A DNA stretch of 23,189 bases from JAVVVD01 sp964642795. GTDB lineage: Bacteria; Bacillota; Clostridia; Christensenellales; CAG-138. Position 1 is the stretch's first letter. Each line of letters begins with the position of its first letter. Both the position numbers and the translations under genes were made by a program. A model generated the notes under the pieces. The model saw only the letters and a program-made list of their open reading frames with translations. It did no database searches and was not told the DNA's origin. Of this stretch, positions 14,253-22,102 are shown in pieces. The stretch is taken from positions 1-23,189 of the forward strand of contig CAZXRQ010000029.1 in NCBI GenBank assembly GCA_964642795.1, read 5' to 3'.

Positions 14253-15236
14253 ATGAAAAACAAAAGCCTGCGCGCCAACCTGCTTCTGCTGCTGACCGCC
14301 GTTATATGGGGGTCGGCTTTTGTCGCGCAAAGCGCCGGCATGGAGTACGTAGGGCCGTTTACCTTTATTGGAATACGCACGATGCTGGGCGGCATAGTGC
14401 TGCTGCCTGTTATTGCGATAATGGACCGGCGCGCTAAACACGCCCTGCCCGCGGAAACACCGAACGTACCCGCGTACCGTAAAAGCTGGCTCGTTGGCGG
14501 CATATGCTGCGGGGTCGTGTTATTTGCGGCAAGCAGCCTGCAGCAGTTCGGCATACTGTACACAAGCGTAGGCAAGGCCGGCTTCATAACCGCCATGTAT
14601 ATAGTTATGGTGCCGCTGCTGGGTCTGCTCTTCAAAAAAAAGGTGCGGCTCATAGTATGGCTGGCCGTGGCAATAGCCGCGTTCGGCATGTATCTGTTGT
14701 GCATAAACAGCGGGCTGGAGGGCGTTAACCGCGGCGATGTGCTTATGCTGCTGTGCGCTGTGTGCTTTTCCTGCCACATACTTACGGTGGATCATTTTTC
14801 GCCGTATGTGGACTGCGTGCGGATGAGCTGTGTGCAGTTTATCGTATGCGGCGCACTTGCGCTTATAGCTATGGCGGTATACGAAACGCCCCGCATAGGG
14901 AATATACTCGAGGCATGGCTGTCTATCGTGTATGCCGGCGTGCTGAGTGCGGGCATAGGCTATACCCTGCAGATAATAGCCCAAAAGGATACCGCGCCAG
15001 CGGTAGCTTCGCTGCTGATGAGCCTGGAATCCGTGTTTGCGGTGCTGGCGGGCTGGGTGCTGCTGGGACAAACGCTCACGCTGCGCGAGATCGCAGGCTG
15101 CGCGCTGATGTTTGTAGCCATAGTGCTTGCACAGCTGCCGGGCAGATCAAACGGAAACGTTAAAACCAGCCTTCAAACCGACGGCTGTGATACAAACAAC
15201 AATAATAATGAAAACGAGGTAAGTCAAAATGGCTAA
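14253..15236 (+). CDS. EamA/DMT-superfamily permease
   Basis: A 327-residue integral membrane protein with two EamA repeats (about 10-155 and 165-300) and about ten predicted membrane helices. The first repeat opens LLLLTAVIWGSAFVAQ, and the last carries LMSLESVFAVLAGWVLLGQ, both typical of the family. Members export or import amino acids and other metabolites, and the substrate cannot be read from sequence. Its place inside the ornithine operon suggests a pathway-related substrate, for example alanine efflux or ornithine uptake; this is inference. The ribosome binding site is weak (GAGG, 10 nt away). The C-terminus is an Asn/Glu-rich tail. It overlaps the ortA start by 8 bp. Confidence 0.88.
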   Translation: MKNKSLRANLLLLLTAVIWGSAFVAQSAGMEYVGPFTFIGIRTMLGGIVLLPVIAIMDRRAKHALPAETPNVPAYRKSWLVGGICCGVVLFAASSLQQFGILYTSVGKAGFITAMYIVMVPLLGLLFKKKVRLIVWLAVAIAAFGMYLLCINSGLEGVNRGDVLMLLCAVCFSCHILTVDHFSPYVDCVRMSCVQFIVCGALALIAMAVYETPRIGNILEAWLSIVYAGVLSAGIGYTLQIIAQKDTAPAVASLLMSLESVFAVLAGWVLLGQTLTLREIAGCALMFVAIVLAQLPGRSNGNVKTSLQTDGCDTNNNNNENEVSQNG

Positions 15237-15528
15237 AAAGGGTGATTGGGTGCTTACGCATACCATCGTGCTCACGCCGGATCAGCGTGCGCCGCAGGTG
15301 CCCGAGGATACGCATAGGGTGCCGCTGGAAATGTGGGTTAAGGGAAGGCTCACCGCGAATGCCGAAATAGGCGAGCAGGTCACCGTTATAACCCGTACCG
15401 GCCGCGAGGTAAGCGGCAAGCTGCTGGAGGTCAATCCGTGCTACCGGCATGACTACGGCGATTTCGTGCCCGAGCTGCTTGAGATAGGCGACACGGTGCG
15501 CGGCATAGTGTTTGGGGGTGAAAAATAA
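15229..15528 (+). CDS. ortA: 2-amino-4-ketopentanoate thiolase, alpha (small) subunit
   Basis: Small partner of OrtB in the CoA-dependent cleavage of 2-amino-4-ketopentanoate to alanine and acetyl-CoA. The 99-residue protein is rich in beta strand and resembles the C. sticklandii OrtA in length and position. Visible segments include KGDWVLTHTIVLTPDQRAP near the start and NPCYRHDYGDFVPELLEIGD near the end. It lacks a recognised catalytic motif of its own. GAGGTAAGT upstream gives a good ribosome binding site, placed inside the 3' end of the permease gene. Its stop shares a base with the ortB start (TAATG), ensuring coupled synthesis of the two subunits. Confidence 0.92.
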   Translation: MAKKGDWVLTHTIVLTPDQRAPQVPEDTHRVPLEMWVKGRLTANAEIGEQVTVITRTGREVSGKLLEVNPCYRHDYGDFVPELLEIGDTVRGIVFGGEK

Positions 15529-16943
15529 TGGCTAAGGATAACAGCTACGCAGCGGTAATGGGCCGCAAGGGCGAAATAATGAAGAGCGCGGTAGGCATGG
15601 ACTATTCCATGTTCGAATCCGGCTCGATCGCGTTTGACTACGAGGGCATGATGAAGGCCACCGGGCTGACCATCGAGGATGTAATAAAGATCCAGGAGAG
15701 CTTCTCCATCGGCCATACCCCGCTGATAGAGCTTAAAAACATAACGGCGCTTGCCCGCAAGCTTGCCCCCGCCGGCAAGGGCGCGCGCATATTCATAAAG
15801 GATGAGGCGGCCAACCCCTCCGGCTCCTTCAAGGCGCGCAGGGCGGCTACCAGCATATATCAGGCCCGCGAGATGGGCTATAAGGGCGCCATCTCCGCCA
15901 CAAGCGGCAACTACGGCGCGGCCGTGGCCTCCACCTGCGCTATGGCGGGCCTTAAGTGCATCGTCGTGCAGGAGTGCTACGACTCCCACAAAAAAGGCCA
16001 GCCCGAGATAATCGAAAAAGCCCGCAAGTGCGAAGCGTTCGACGCAGAGGTCGTACAGCTCACCGTCGGGCCGGAGCTGTTCTATATGTTTTTGCGTATG
16101 CTGGAGGATACCGGCTACTTCAACGCCTCGCTGTACACCGCGTACGGCATACTCGGCGTTGAGACGCTGGGCTACGAGATAATCAACCAGTTCCGCGATA
16201 AGTTCGGCAAGGATCCGGACGCCGTGGTATGCACCAACGCAGGCGGCGGCAACCTCACCGGTACCGCGCGCGGCATGATCAAGGCCGGCAGCAACGCCAA
16301 GGTCATAGCGGCCAGCGTTAACCTCAAGGGGCTGCACATGGCAAGCGATACCCAGTTCAACATGAAGTCCTTCACCACCGGCCATACCGGCTTTGGCATA
16401 CCTTTTTCCACCTGGCCGGATCGCAGCGACGTTCCCCGCAGCGCGGCGCGTCCGCTCCGCTATATGGACAGATACATCACCATCAATCAGGGTGAGGTGT
16501 TCTACATGACCCAGATGCTCGCCTCGCTGGAGGGCCTGGAGCGCGGCCCCGCGGGCAACACCAGCCTGGCGGCGGCGTTCAGCCTTGCGCAGGAGATGGA
16601 CGAGGATCAGTGCATCGTGGTGCAGGAGACCGAGTATACCGGCGCCGGTAAGCACGTCAACCCGCAGCTTTCCTTTGCGCGCAACAACGGCATCGACGTG
16701 CGCTTCGGCGACCCCGCGGACGAGATCCCCGGCAAGTCCATCATACTGCCCAGCCATCCCAGCCTGCTTAAGGCGAACGATCTGGACGTTGACCATATGC
16801 GTCACTCCCTCATCAAGCACTCGCTCACGACGATCAAGGGCGAGCCTACCGATGCGGACATCGCCTTCCTCGCCGAGGAGGTAAAGCGCGACACGGCTTA
16901 TGTTTTAGCCGCGATCAAATCCATAGAGGAGGAGGCCAAATAA
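15528..16943 (+). CDS. ortB: 2-amino-4-ketopentanoate thiolase, beta (PLP) subunit
   Basis: PLP-dependent catalytic subunit of the thiolase that ends ornithine oxidation, giving D- or L-alanine and acetyl-CoA. At 471 residues it is of the fold-type II (threonine-synthase-like) class. The PLP lysine is K102 in NPSGSFKARRAA, and the phosphate-binding loop is NAGGGNLTGTARG at about 238-250. The N-terminal 60 residues and C-terminal extension match the OrtB plan and not threonine synthase. GGGGGTG is a good ribosome binding site. It is coupled to ortA by TAATG and separated from oraS by 2 bp. An alternative label such as threonine synthase is made unlikely by the OrtA partner and the ora genes. 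Confidence 0.94.
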   Translation: MAKDNSYAAVMGRKGEIMKSAVGMDYSMFESGSIAFDYEGMMKATGLTIEDVIKIQESFSIGHTPLIELKNITALARKLAPAGKGARIFIKDEAANPSGSFKARRAATSIYQAREMGYKGAISATSGNYGAAVASTCAMAGLKCIVVQECYDSHKKGQPEIIEKARKCEAFDAEVVQLTVGPELFYMFLRMLEDTGYFNASLYTAYGILGVETLGYEIINQFRDKFGKDPDAVVCTNAGGGNLTGTARGMIKAGSNAKVIAASVNLKGLHMASDTQFNMKSFTTGHTGFGIPFSTWPDRSDVPRSAARPLRYMDRYITINQGEVFYMTQMLASLEGLERGPAGNTSLAAAFSLAQEMDEDQCIVVQETEYTGAGKHVNPQLSFARNNGIDVRFGDPADEIPGKSIILPSHPSLLKANDLDVDHMRHSLIKHSLTTIKGEPTDADIAFLAEEVKRDTAYVLAAIKSIEEEAK

Positions 16944-16945
16944 GC

Positions 16946-17311
16946 ATGAAGCGCAACGACGATTATGAAACACGCCGCGCGCACCTTGCGGGCCTTTCCG
17001 ATGCGGAGCTTGAGCAGCGCTTCTGGAAGCTGGCCGGGCAGCTCGTAGATCCCATGCTGAAGCTGGGCTATGAGAACACCACCCCCAGCATAGAGCGCAG
17101 CGTACTTCTGCGCATGGGCTTCTCCTCCATAGAGGCGAAGGCCATAGTCGACGGCTGTATCGAGCATGCCCTCATGGGGCACGGCGCGGGCAACGTGGTA
17201 TATAGGCTGGCCAACGCCAAGGGCCTTGAAATACGCGAGACCGGCCTGCTGCTTGCCGACGGCAAGTGCTTTGACGAGGCCGAAAGCCTGTTCAAGGGAG
17301 GTGTGGCATAA
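16946..17311 (+). CDS. oraS: D-ornithine 4,5-aminomutase, S subunit
   Basis: Small subunit of the adenosylcobalamin- and PLP-dependent enzyme that moves the 5-amino group of D-ornithine to carbon 4. At 121 residues it matches the size of C. sticklandii OraS. Recognisable stretches are LEQRFWKLAGQLVDPMLKLG and TPSIERSVLLRMGFSSIEA. The ribosome binding site, a GAGGAGGAGG run at 16926-16935, is embedded in the end of ortB, 10 nt from the ATG. The stop shares a base with the oraE start (TAATG), so both subunits should be made in step. The small subunit has no cofactor motif; its role is structural within the heterotetramer. Confidence 0.95.
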   Translation: MKRNDDYETRRAHLAGLSDAELEQRFWKLAGQLVDPMLKLGYENTTPSIERSVLLRMGFSSIEAKAIVDGCIEHALMGHGAGNVVYRLANAKGLEIRETGLLLADGKCFDEAESLFKGGVA

Positions 17312-19533
17312 TGTATAAGCTGGATCCCAACGACAACATCGATGTACGCGAGGTTTTGAAGGATCTCGAGCATTACCGTCCCCGCCGCCGCGGCTGGACG
17401 TGGCGTGAGCCGGTGGAAAACCTGCAAATGGGGCCGTTTACCTATCAGGATTGCAGCAAGCCGCTCACTTCCAGCGTGCCGCTGCCCCCTGCGCACTATT
17501 TCGGCAACATAGATCCGCAGCCTACGCCCACCATCACCACCGAGATAGCGTCGGGCCGGTTTGAGGATGACATCCGACGTATGCGAATGGCGGCCCATCA
17601 TGGCGCGGATCACATAATGGTAATCCGCACAGCCGGCCAGTCCCACATGGACGGGCTTATCGAGGGCACCCCGCAGGGCATGGGCGGCGTTCCCGTAACC
17701 CGCAAGCAGGTGAGGGCGCAGCGCAAGGCGCTGGATATGATAGAGGACGAGGTCGGCAGGCCCATCAACTACCACAGCTACGTCTCAGGCGTCGCAGGCC
17801 CGGATATCGCCGTAATGTTCGCCGAGGAAGGCGTAAACGGCGTGCATCAGGACCCGCAGTATAACGTAATCTATCGAAACATCAACATGACGCGTTCGTT
17901 CGTGGACGCGTGCGAATCCAAAAAGCTTATAGAATGGGCGGGCATGGCGCAGATAGACGGCGCGCATAACGCCAACGCCACCGCGCGCGACGCGTGGAAG
18001 GTAATGCCGGAGCTTATGGTGCAGCATGCAATAAACTCAATATTCTCTGCAAAGGTAGGCATACCCAAAAAGAGCATCTGCCTTTCCACGGTGCCGCCTA
18101 CGGCTACCCCCGCGCCCTGCGTGCATATGGATCTTCCGTATGCCGTGGCGCTGCGCGACCTGTTCCACGAGTACCGTATGCGCGCCCAAATGAACACCAA
18201 GTACATCGAGGCGTCCACCCGTGAAGCTACTGTAACGCACGTGCTCAACATGCTTATATCCAAGCTGACCAGCGCGGACATACAGTCCACAATCACGCCG
18301 GATGAGGGCAGGAACGTGCCCTGGCACATCTATAACATCGAGGCCTGCGACACTGCAAAGCAGGCGCTGGTTGGTATGGACGGCCTTATGGATATGGTGG
18401 AGCTAAAGCAGGACGGCTATCTGCGCACCAAGGCCCGCGAGCTCAAGGAGCGCGCGATACTGTTCATGGAGGAAATGGTGGAGCTGGGCGGCTACTTCAA
18501 GTCCGTCGAGGCCGGCATGTTCGTGGACTCCGGCATGTACCCGGAGCGCAACGGCGACGGCATAGCCCGCCAGATAGAGGGCGGCATAGGCGTGGGCGCT
18601 ATATTCAAGCGCGAGGCCGACTACATGGCCCCCGTTACCGCGCACTACGGCTACAACAACGTAAAGCAGTACGGCGGCGACGAGAAGAACCCCGCCGCGC
18701 TCATAGGCGGCTGCACGCTGGAATGTCCGGATAAGATCATCTACATCGACGAGCTGGACGAGGAGGATAACGTAGACGTCCGCATGAAGGAAGTAGAGGA
18801 CTTTGAGCAGCCCGGCGCAAAGCTGATACGCCCCGAGATGGAGTGGATGGCGGACGGCGTGGTAATGACCACAATGTTCTTCCCGACCGAGGCCAAGCTT
18901 GCAAAGGCCGCGGCGCTCGAATGCGGCAAGCGTATGGGCCTTACCGAGGTAGAGGTAATCAACTGCGAGCCGATGCATCCCGCCGAGGGTACCCGCATCG
19001 AGATAAAGGGCAAGGTGCCGTTTGCGATCGATCCCAAGACGCTCGTGATCCCCAAGGATCCCGACATAATGAGCGACGATGAGATCCGCGCGGACATAGA
19101 GCGCCGCCCCATGAAGGTGGTCTGCGGTACGGTAGGCGAGGACGAGCATTCCGTCGGCCTGCGCGAGATAATCGACATCAAGCACGGCGGCATCGAGAAG
19201 TACGGCATAGAGGTGCATTACCTCGGCACCAGCGTGCCGCCCGAAAAGCTCGTAAACGCCGCAATAGAGCTGCATGCGGACGCCATACTGGCCTCCGTCA
19301 TAATCAGCCATGACGATATCCACTATAAGAACATCGCGCTTATAGACAAGGTAGCCCGAGAGATGGGCGTGCGCGACAATCTTATATTCATCGCAGGCGG
19401 CACGCAGGTCACCCCAGAGCTTGCCCGCAAGGCGGGCGCCGACGAGGGCTTCGGCCGCGGCAGCCATGGCGTACACGACGCTACCTTCCTTGTGAAGAAG
19501 CGCCGCGAGCTGGAAGCTGAAGGAAAAATGTAA
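17311..19533 (+). CDS. oraE: D-ornithine 4,5-aminomutase, E subunit (cobalamin- and PLP-binding)
   Basis: Large catalytic subunit, 740 residues: a TIM-barrel N-terminal part that binds PLP and substrate, and a C-terminal Rossmann-like cobalamin domain. The cobalamin motif DxHxxG is present as DEHSVG, with the cobalt ligand at H613. Eleven residues later, in REIIDIKHGG, K624 corresponds to the PLP-linked lysine K629 of C. sticklandii OraE (whose cobalt ligand is H618). This preserved spacing supports the same large domain motion during catalysis. Other cobalamin-pocket elements are LASVIISHDD and FIAGGTQV. GGGAGGTG with 7-nt spacing is a very strong ribosome binding site. The gene is intact, and no missing residue was noticed. 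Confidence 0.97.
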   Translation: MYKLDPNDNIDVREVLKDLEHYRPRRRGWTWREPVENLQMGPFTYQDCSKPLTSSVPLPPAHYFGNIDPQPTPTITTEIASGRFEDDIRRMRMAAHHGADHIMVIRTAGQSHMDGLIEGTPQGMGGVPVTRKQVRAQRKALDMIEDEVGRPINYHSYVSGVAGPDIAVMFAEEGVNGVHQDPQYNVIYRNINMTRSFVDACESKKLIEWAGMAQIDGAHNANATARDAWKVMPELMVQHAINSIFSAKVGIPKKSICLSTVPPTATPAPCVHMDLPYAVALRDLFHEYRMRAQMNTKYIEASTREATVTHVLNMLISKLTSADIQSTITPDEGRNVPWHIYNIEACDTAKQALVGMDGLMDMVELKQDGYLRTKARELKERAILFMEEMVELGGYFKSVEAGMFVDSGMYPERNGDGIARQIEGGIGVGAIFKREADYMAPVTAHYGYNNVKQYGGDEKNPAALIGGCTLECPDKIIYIDELDEEDNVDVRMKEVEDFEQPGAKLIRPEMEWMADGVVMTTMFFPTEAKLAKAAALECGKRMGLTEVEVINCEPMHPAEGTRIEIKGKVPFAIDPKTLVIPKDPDIMSDDEIRADIERRPMKVVCGTVGEDEHSVGLREIIDIKHGGIEKYGIEVHYLGTSVPPEKLVNAAIELHADAILASVIISHDDIHYKNIALIDKVAREMGVRDNLIFIAGGTQVTPELARKAGADEGFGRGSHGVHDATFLVKKRRELEAEGKM

Positions 19534-19553
19534 ATGACTTTGTGCGGATCGCA

Positions 19554-19572
19554 GGGGCGGGCTCTCCGCCCC
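19554..19572 (+). other. GC-rich hairpin between oraE and the mutL-like gene
   Basis: Perfect 7-bp arms GGGGCGG and CCGCCCC flank the loop GCTCT. No T-run follows. It sits 20 bp after the oraE stop, and may protect the upstream mRNA from 3' decay or lower readthrough into the following genes. Confidence 0.55.
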
Positions 19573-19597
19573 GGCGAATTCGCGCGTACGGAGAAAA

Positions 19598-20956
19598 ATG
19601 AAAGCAGACGTACTTGTAGCCGAGATAGGTTCAACAACAACACTGGTAAACGCGTTTTCCGGCGTGAGGGAGGGCGAGCCCCGCTTTGTTGGGCAGGGGC
19701 AGGCGGCCACAAGCGTGCTGGACGGCGACGTGCGCGTCGGACTGTCCGGCGCGGTAAATGATCTTGAAAATAATATGGGCGAGGCGGTGGAATACCGCGA
19801 GATGTTCGCCACCAGCTCCGCCGCGGGCGGGCTTAGGATGTGCGTACACGGCCTTGTTTACGATATGACGGTAAAGGCGGCGCAGGCCGCCGCGCTGGGC
19901 GCGGGCGCGATAGTGCGCCTGGCCACGGCGGGCAGGCTTACGGAATACGACCTTGAGGATATAAAGCGCATAGACCCAAACCTTATACTGCTTGCGGGCG
20001 GCACGGATTACGGCGAGCGGGAGACCGCGCTGTACAATGCGGGCGTGATAGCCAAGCTGGGCCTTGCTGCGCCCGTGATATACGCGGGCAACGTGCAGAA
20101 TCAGGCTGCGGTCAAGGCCGCGTTTGATGCATCGGGCGTAGAGTGCTATATTACGGAAAACGTTTATCCCAAGCTGGACAAGCTCAATATAGAGCCTACC
20201 CGCAAGGTGATACACAAGGTGTTCGAGCAGCATATAGTAAAAGCCCCCGGTATGCAGCACATACGCGATATGGTTACGGGCAGCATAATGCCCACGCCGG
20301 GAGCGGTGATGCAGGCGGCGCAGCTGCTGTATGAGGATATAGGCGACCTTGCGGTGCTGGATATAGGCGGCGCAACCACGGACGTGCACAGCGTAACGGG
20401 CGGCAGCGAGGAGATAGCGTTGCTGCTTACCAACCCGGAGCCGTTTGCAAAGCGTACCGTGGAGGGCGACCTCGGCATGTATGTGAACGCAAAGAATCTA
20501 ATAGAGATGATAGGCGAGGACGCTTTGGGCGTGGAGCTGAAGCTGGACGTCCCCGCCGTAATGGAAAGCTATAAGCCCATACCCGAGACCGATGAGCAGC
20601 TTAAGCTGACGGAGCGGCTGTGCCGAGAAGCCGGCGTGGTGGCGCTCAACCGGCACGCGGGGGCGCTGCGCTACATATATACCCCTACAGGCCGGCAGAC
20701 CACCGCGGAGGGAAAGGACTTAACGCAGCTAAAATACCTTATAGGTACCGGCGGCGCGCTGACGCGCCTTCCGCACAGGGAGCAGCTGTTGCGCTATATG
20801 GCGGACTGCAACCGGCACGGCATGATGCTTTACCCAAAGCCGGGGCAGCTCGAGCTGCTGTTTGATAACGACTACATAATGGCGTCGCTGGGCGTGCTAA
20901 GCAAAAAGTACCCGGACGCGGCGCTTAAACTTATGAAAAGGAGCATGGGCATATGA
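19598..20956 (+). CDS. MutL/GlmL-family ASKHA ATPase, candidate OraSE reactivase
   Basis: A 452-residue cytosolic protein of the GlmL/MutL group found beside cobalamin-dependent carbon-skeleton and amino mutases. It shows the actin/Hsp70-like ATPase motifs: phosphate-1 EIGSTTT (9-15), phosphate-2 DIGGATTD (255-262) and the adenosine loop IGTGGA (382-387). The family is unrelated to the DNA mismatch-repair MutL. By analogy to diol dehydratase reactivases, it may swap inactivated cobalamin out of OraE; this is inference. The ribosome binding site is weak (GGAG only 4 nt from ATG). Ile codons are 22 ATA, 1 ATT and 0 ATC, in contrast to ord. It overlaps the orr start as ATGA, so it is part of the ornithine operon. 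Confidence 0.88.
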   Translation: MKADVLVAEIGSTTTLVNAFSGVREGEPRFVGQGQAATSVLDGDVRVGLSGAVNDLENNMGEAVEYREMFATSSAAGGLRMCVHGLVYDMTVKAAQAAALGAGAIVRLATAGRLTEYDLEDIKRIDPNLILLAGGTDYGERETALYNAGVIAKLGLAAPVIYAGNVQNQAAVKAAFDASGVECYITENVYPKLDKLNIEPTRKVIHKVFEQHIVKAPGMQHIRDMVTGSIMPTPGAVMQAAQLLYEDIGDLAVLDIGGATTDVHSVTGGSEEIALLLTNPEPFAKRTVEGDLGMYVNAKNLIEMIGEDALGVELKLDVPAVMESYKPIPETDEQLKLTERLCREAGVVALNRHAGALRYIYTPTGRQTTAEGKDLTQLKYLIGTGGALTRLPHREQLLRYMADCNRHGMMLYPKPGQLELLFDNDYIMASLGVLSKKYPDAALKLMKRSMGI

Positions 20957-22020
20957 GCGGACTGCCGGCGATAACCGCGGATCTAAACAAGCTATCATAT
21001 AATATAGAAAGGATCGCCGCGCTGTGCCACGCAAACGGCATGACGATGGCCGCCGTTACCAAAAGCGTTTGCGCAGAACAACCGATAATTGAGCTGTTAA
21101 ACGCTTCCGGAGCGGATTACCTTGCGGATTCCCGCATAAAAAACCTAGCCTCCATGAAAACTGAGAAGCCGCGCATACTCATACGCATCCCAATGCCGCA
21201 GGAGGCGGAGGACGCCGTGAGGCACAGCGAGCTGGCGCTGATAAGTGAAAAGTATACCGCCTCGCTTATCGCCAAGGCTGCACGGGAGCAAAAAAAGCCG
21301 TACAAGCTGGTGCTGATGGTGGATATGGGGGATCTGCGCGAGGGCGTGTTCTTCCATGACGAAGCTGCAATAATGGAAACGGCGGAGCGCATAGTAAACG
21401 AGGATATGCTCACGCTGTACGGCGTAGGCGTCAACCTTACCTGCTTTGGCGGCATAATGCCGGACGGTACCAACCTTGGCGGGCTGGTAAAGCTAGCGGA
21501 TATGATACGCGCGCGGTTCGGCATAGAGCTGCCTATGGTAAGCGGTGGCAACTCCTCCACCATGACGATGCTCAATGCCGGCACGGTGCCCGAGGGCATT
21601 ACCAACCTGCGAATAGGCGAGGCGTATCTGCTGGGCAACGATACCGCCGCGGGCGAGCCGATGGAGGGCTATTATCATAATGCGTTCACCGTAAGAGCGC
21701 AGATAGCGGAGCTTAAAACCAAGCCCAGCAAGCCCATAGGCACAGCCGGTGTAAACGCGTTTGGCGAGAAGGTATATTTTGAGGATCGCGGCGATATGCG
21801 GCGCGGCATACTTGCGATAGGCCGGCAGGATGTGGAGCCGGGCGGGCTGACCCCGGTGGACAAGCGCGTGGAGGTGCTGGGCGCGTCCAGCGACCATATG
21901 CTGGTGAATCTGACCGGCGCCCCGGAATACGGTTTGGGCGACGAGATAGCCTTTACGCCGGACTACGGCGCGCTGCTGAAGGCGTACACCAGCGCGTATG
22001 TGGAAAAACGGTATGTATAA
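20953..22020 (+). CDS. orr: Ornithine racemase (PLP)
   Basis: Converts L-ornithine to D-ornithine, the substrate of OraSE. The 355-residue protein is of the alanine-racemase-like fold, with a PLP-binding barrel at the N-terminus. The PLP lysine is K37 in MTMAAVTKSVCA. Further family landmarks are MVDMGDLREGVFF and MVSGGNSSTM (the phosphate-binding region), and LRIGEAYLLGND. YggS-like PLP proteins are shorter and lack the C-terminal beta domain present here, and alanine racemase has a different PLP motif. AAAAGGAG, 9 nt before the ATG, is a strong ribosome binding site. Coupling to the upstream mutL-like gene is by ATGA. Confidence 0.93.
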   Translation: MSGLPAITADLNKLSYNIERIAALCHANGMTMAAVTKSVCAEQPIIELLNASGADYLADSRIKNLASMKTEKPRILIRIPMPQEAEDAVRHSELALISEKYTASLIAKAAREQKKPYKLVLMVDMGDLREGVFFHDEAAIMETAERIVNEDMLTLYGVGVNLTCFGGIMPDGTNLGGLVKLADMIRARFGIELPMVSGGNSSTMTMLNAGTVPEGITNLRIGEAYLLGNDTAAGEPMEGYYHNAFTVRAQIAELKTKPSKPIGTAGVNAFGEKVYFEDRGDMRRGILAIGRQDVEPGGLTPVDKRVEVLGASSDHMLVNLTGAPEYGLGDEIAFTPDYGALLKAYTSAYVEKRYV

Positions 22021-22033
22021 AAGAAAAGAGTCA

Positions 22034-22064
22034 AAACGCCCACGGCGGACCGCCTTAAGCGTTT
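22034..22064 (+). other. Hairpin in the orr-argF gap
   Basis: The outer arms AAACGC (22034-22039) and GCGTTT (22059-22064) enclose an internal loop and an inner stem GGCG/CGCC with loop GAC. No T-run follows, and no good promoter is seen between it and the next gene, so that gene is probably read from upstream. Confidence 0.45.
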
Positions 22065-22102
22065 GATATAAACACGAAAAAATGTAAAGGAGAATATAAA
22101 CA

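Noticed and set aside
12904..14253. 449-codon open frame antisense to ord
   Set aside because: It covers ord and its promoter, has His/Ala/Gly-rich translation typical of a complement-strand shadow, and no plausible ribosome binding site or family.
15453..16820. 455-codon open frame antisense to ortB
   Set aside because: A complement-strand shadow of a gene with intact PLP motifs; the translated protein has no recognisable domain.
18403..19812. 469-codon open frame antisense to oraE and the start of the mutL-like gene
   Set aside because: It spans two coupled genes on the other strand and reads as a low-complexity His/Leu/Ala-rich shadow.
19598..20956. DNA mismatch repair MutL
   Set aside because: The name is shared, but this protein has actin/Hsp70-type ATPase motifs and lacks the GHKL ATPase motifs of mismatch-repair MutL.
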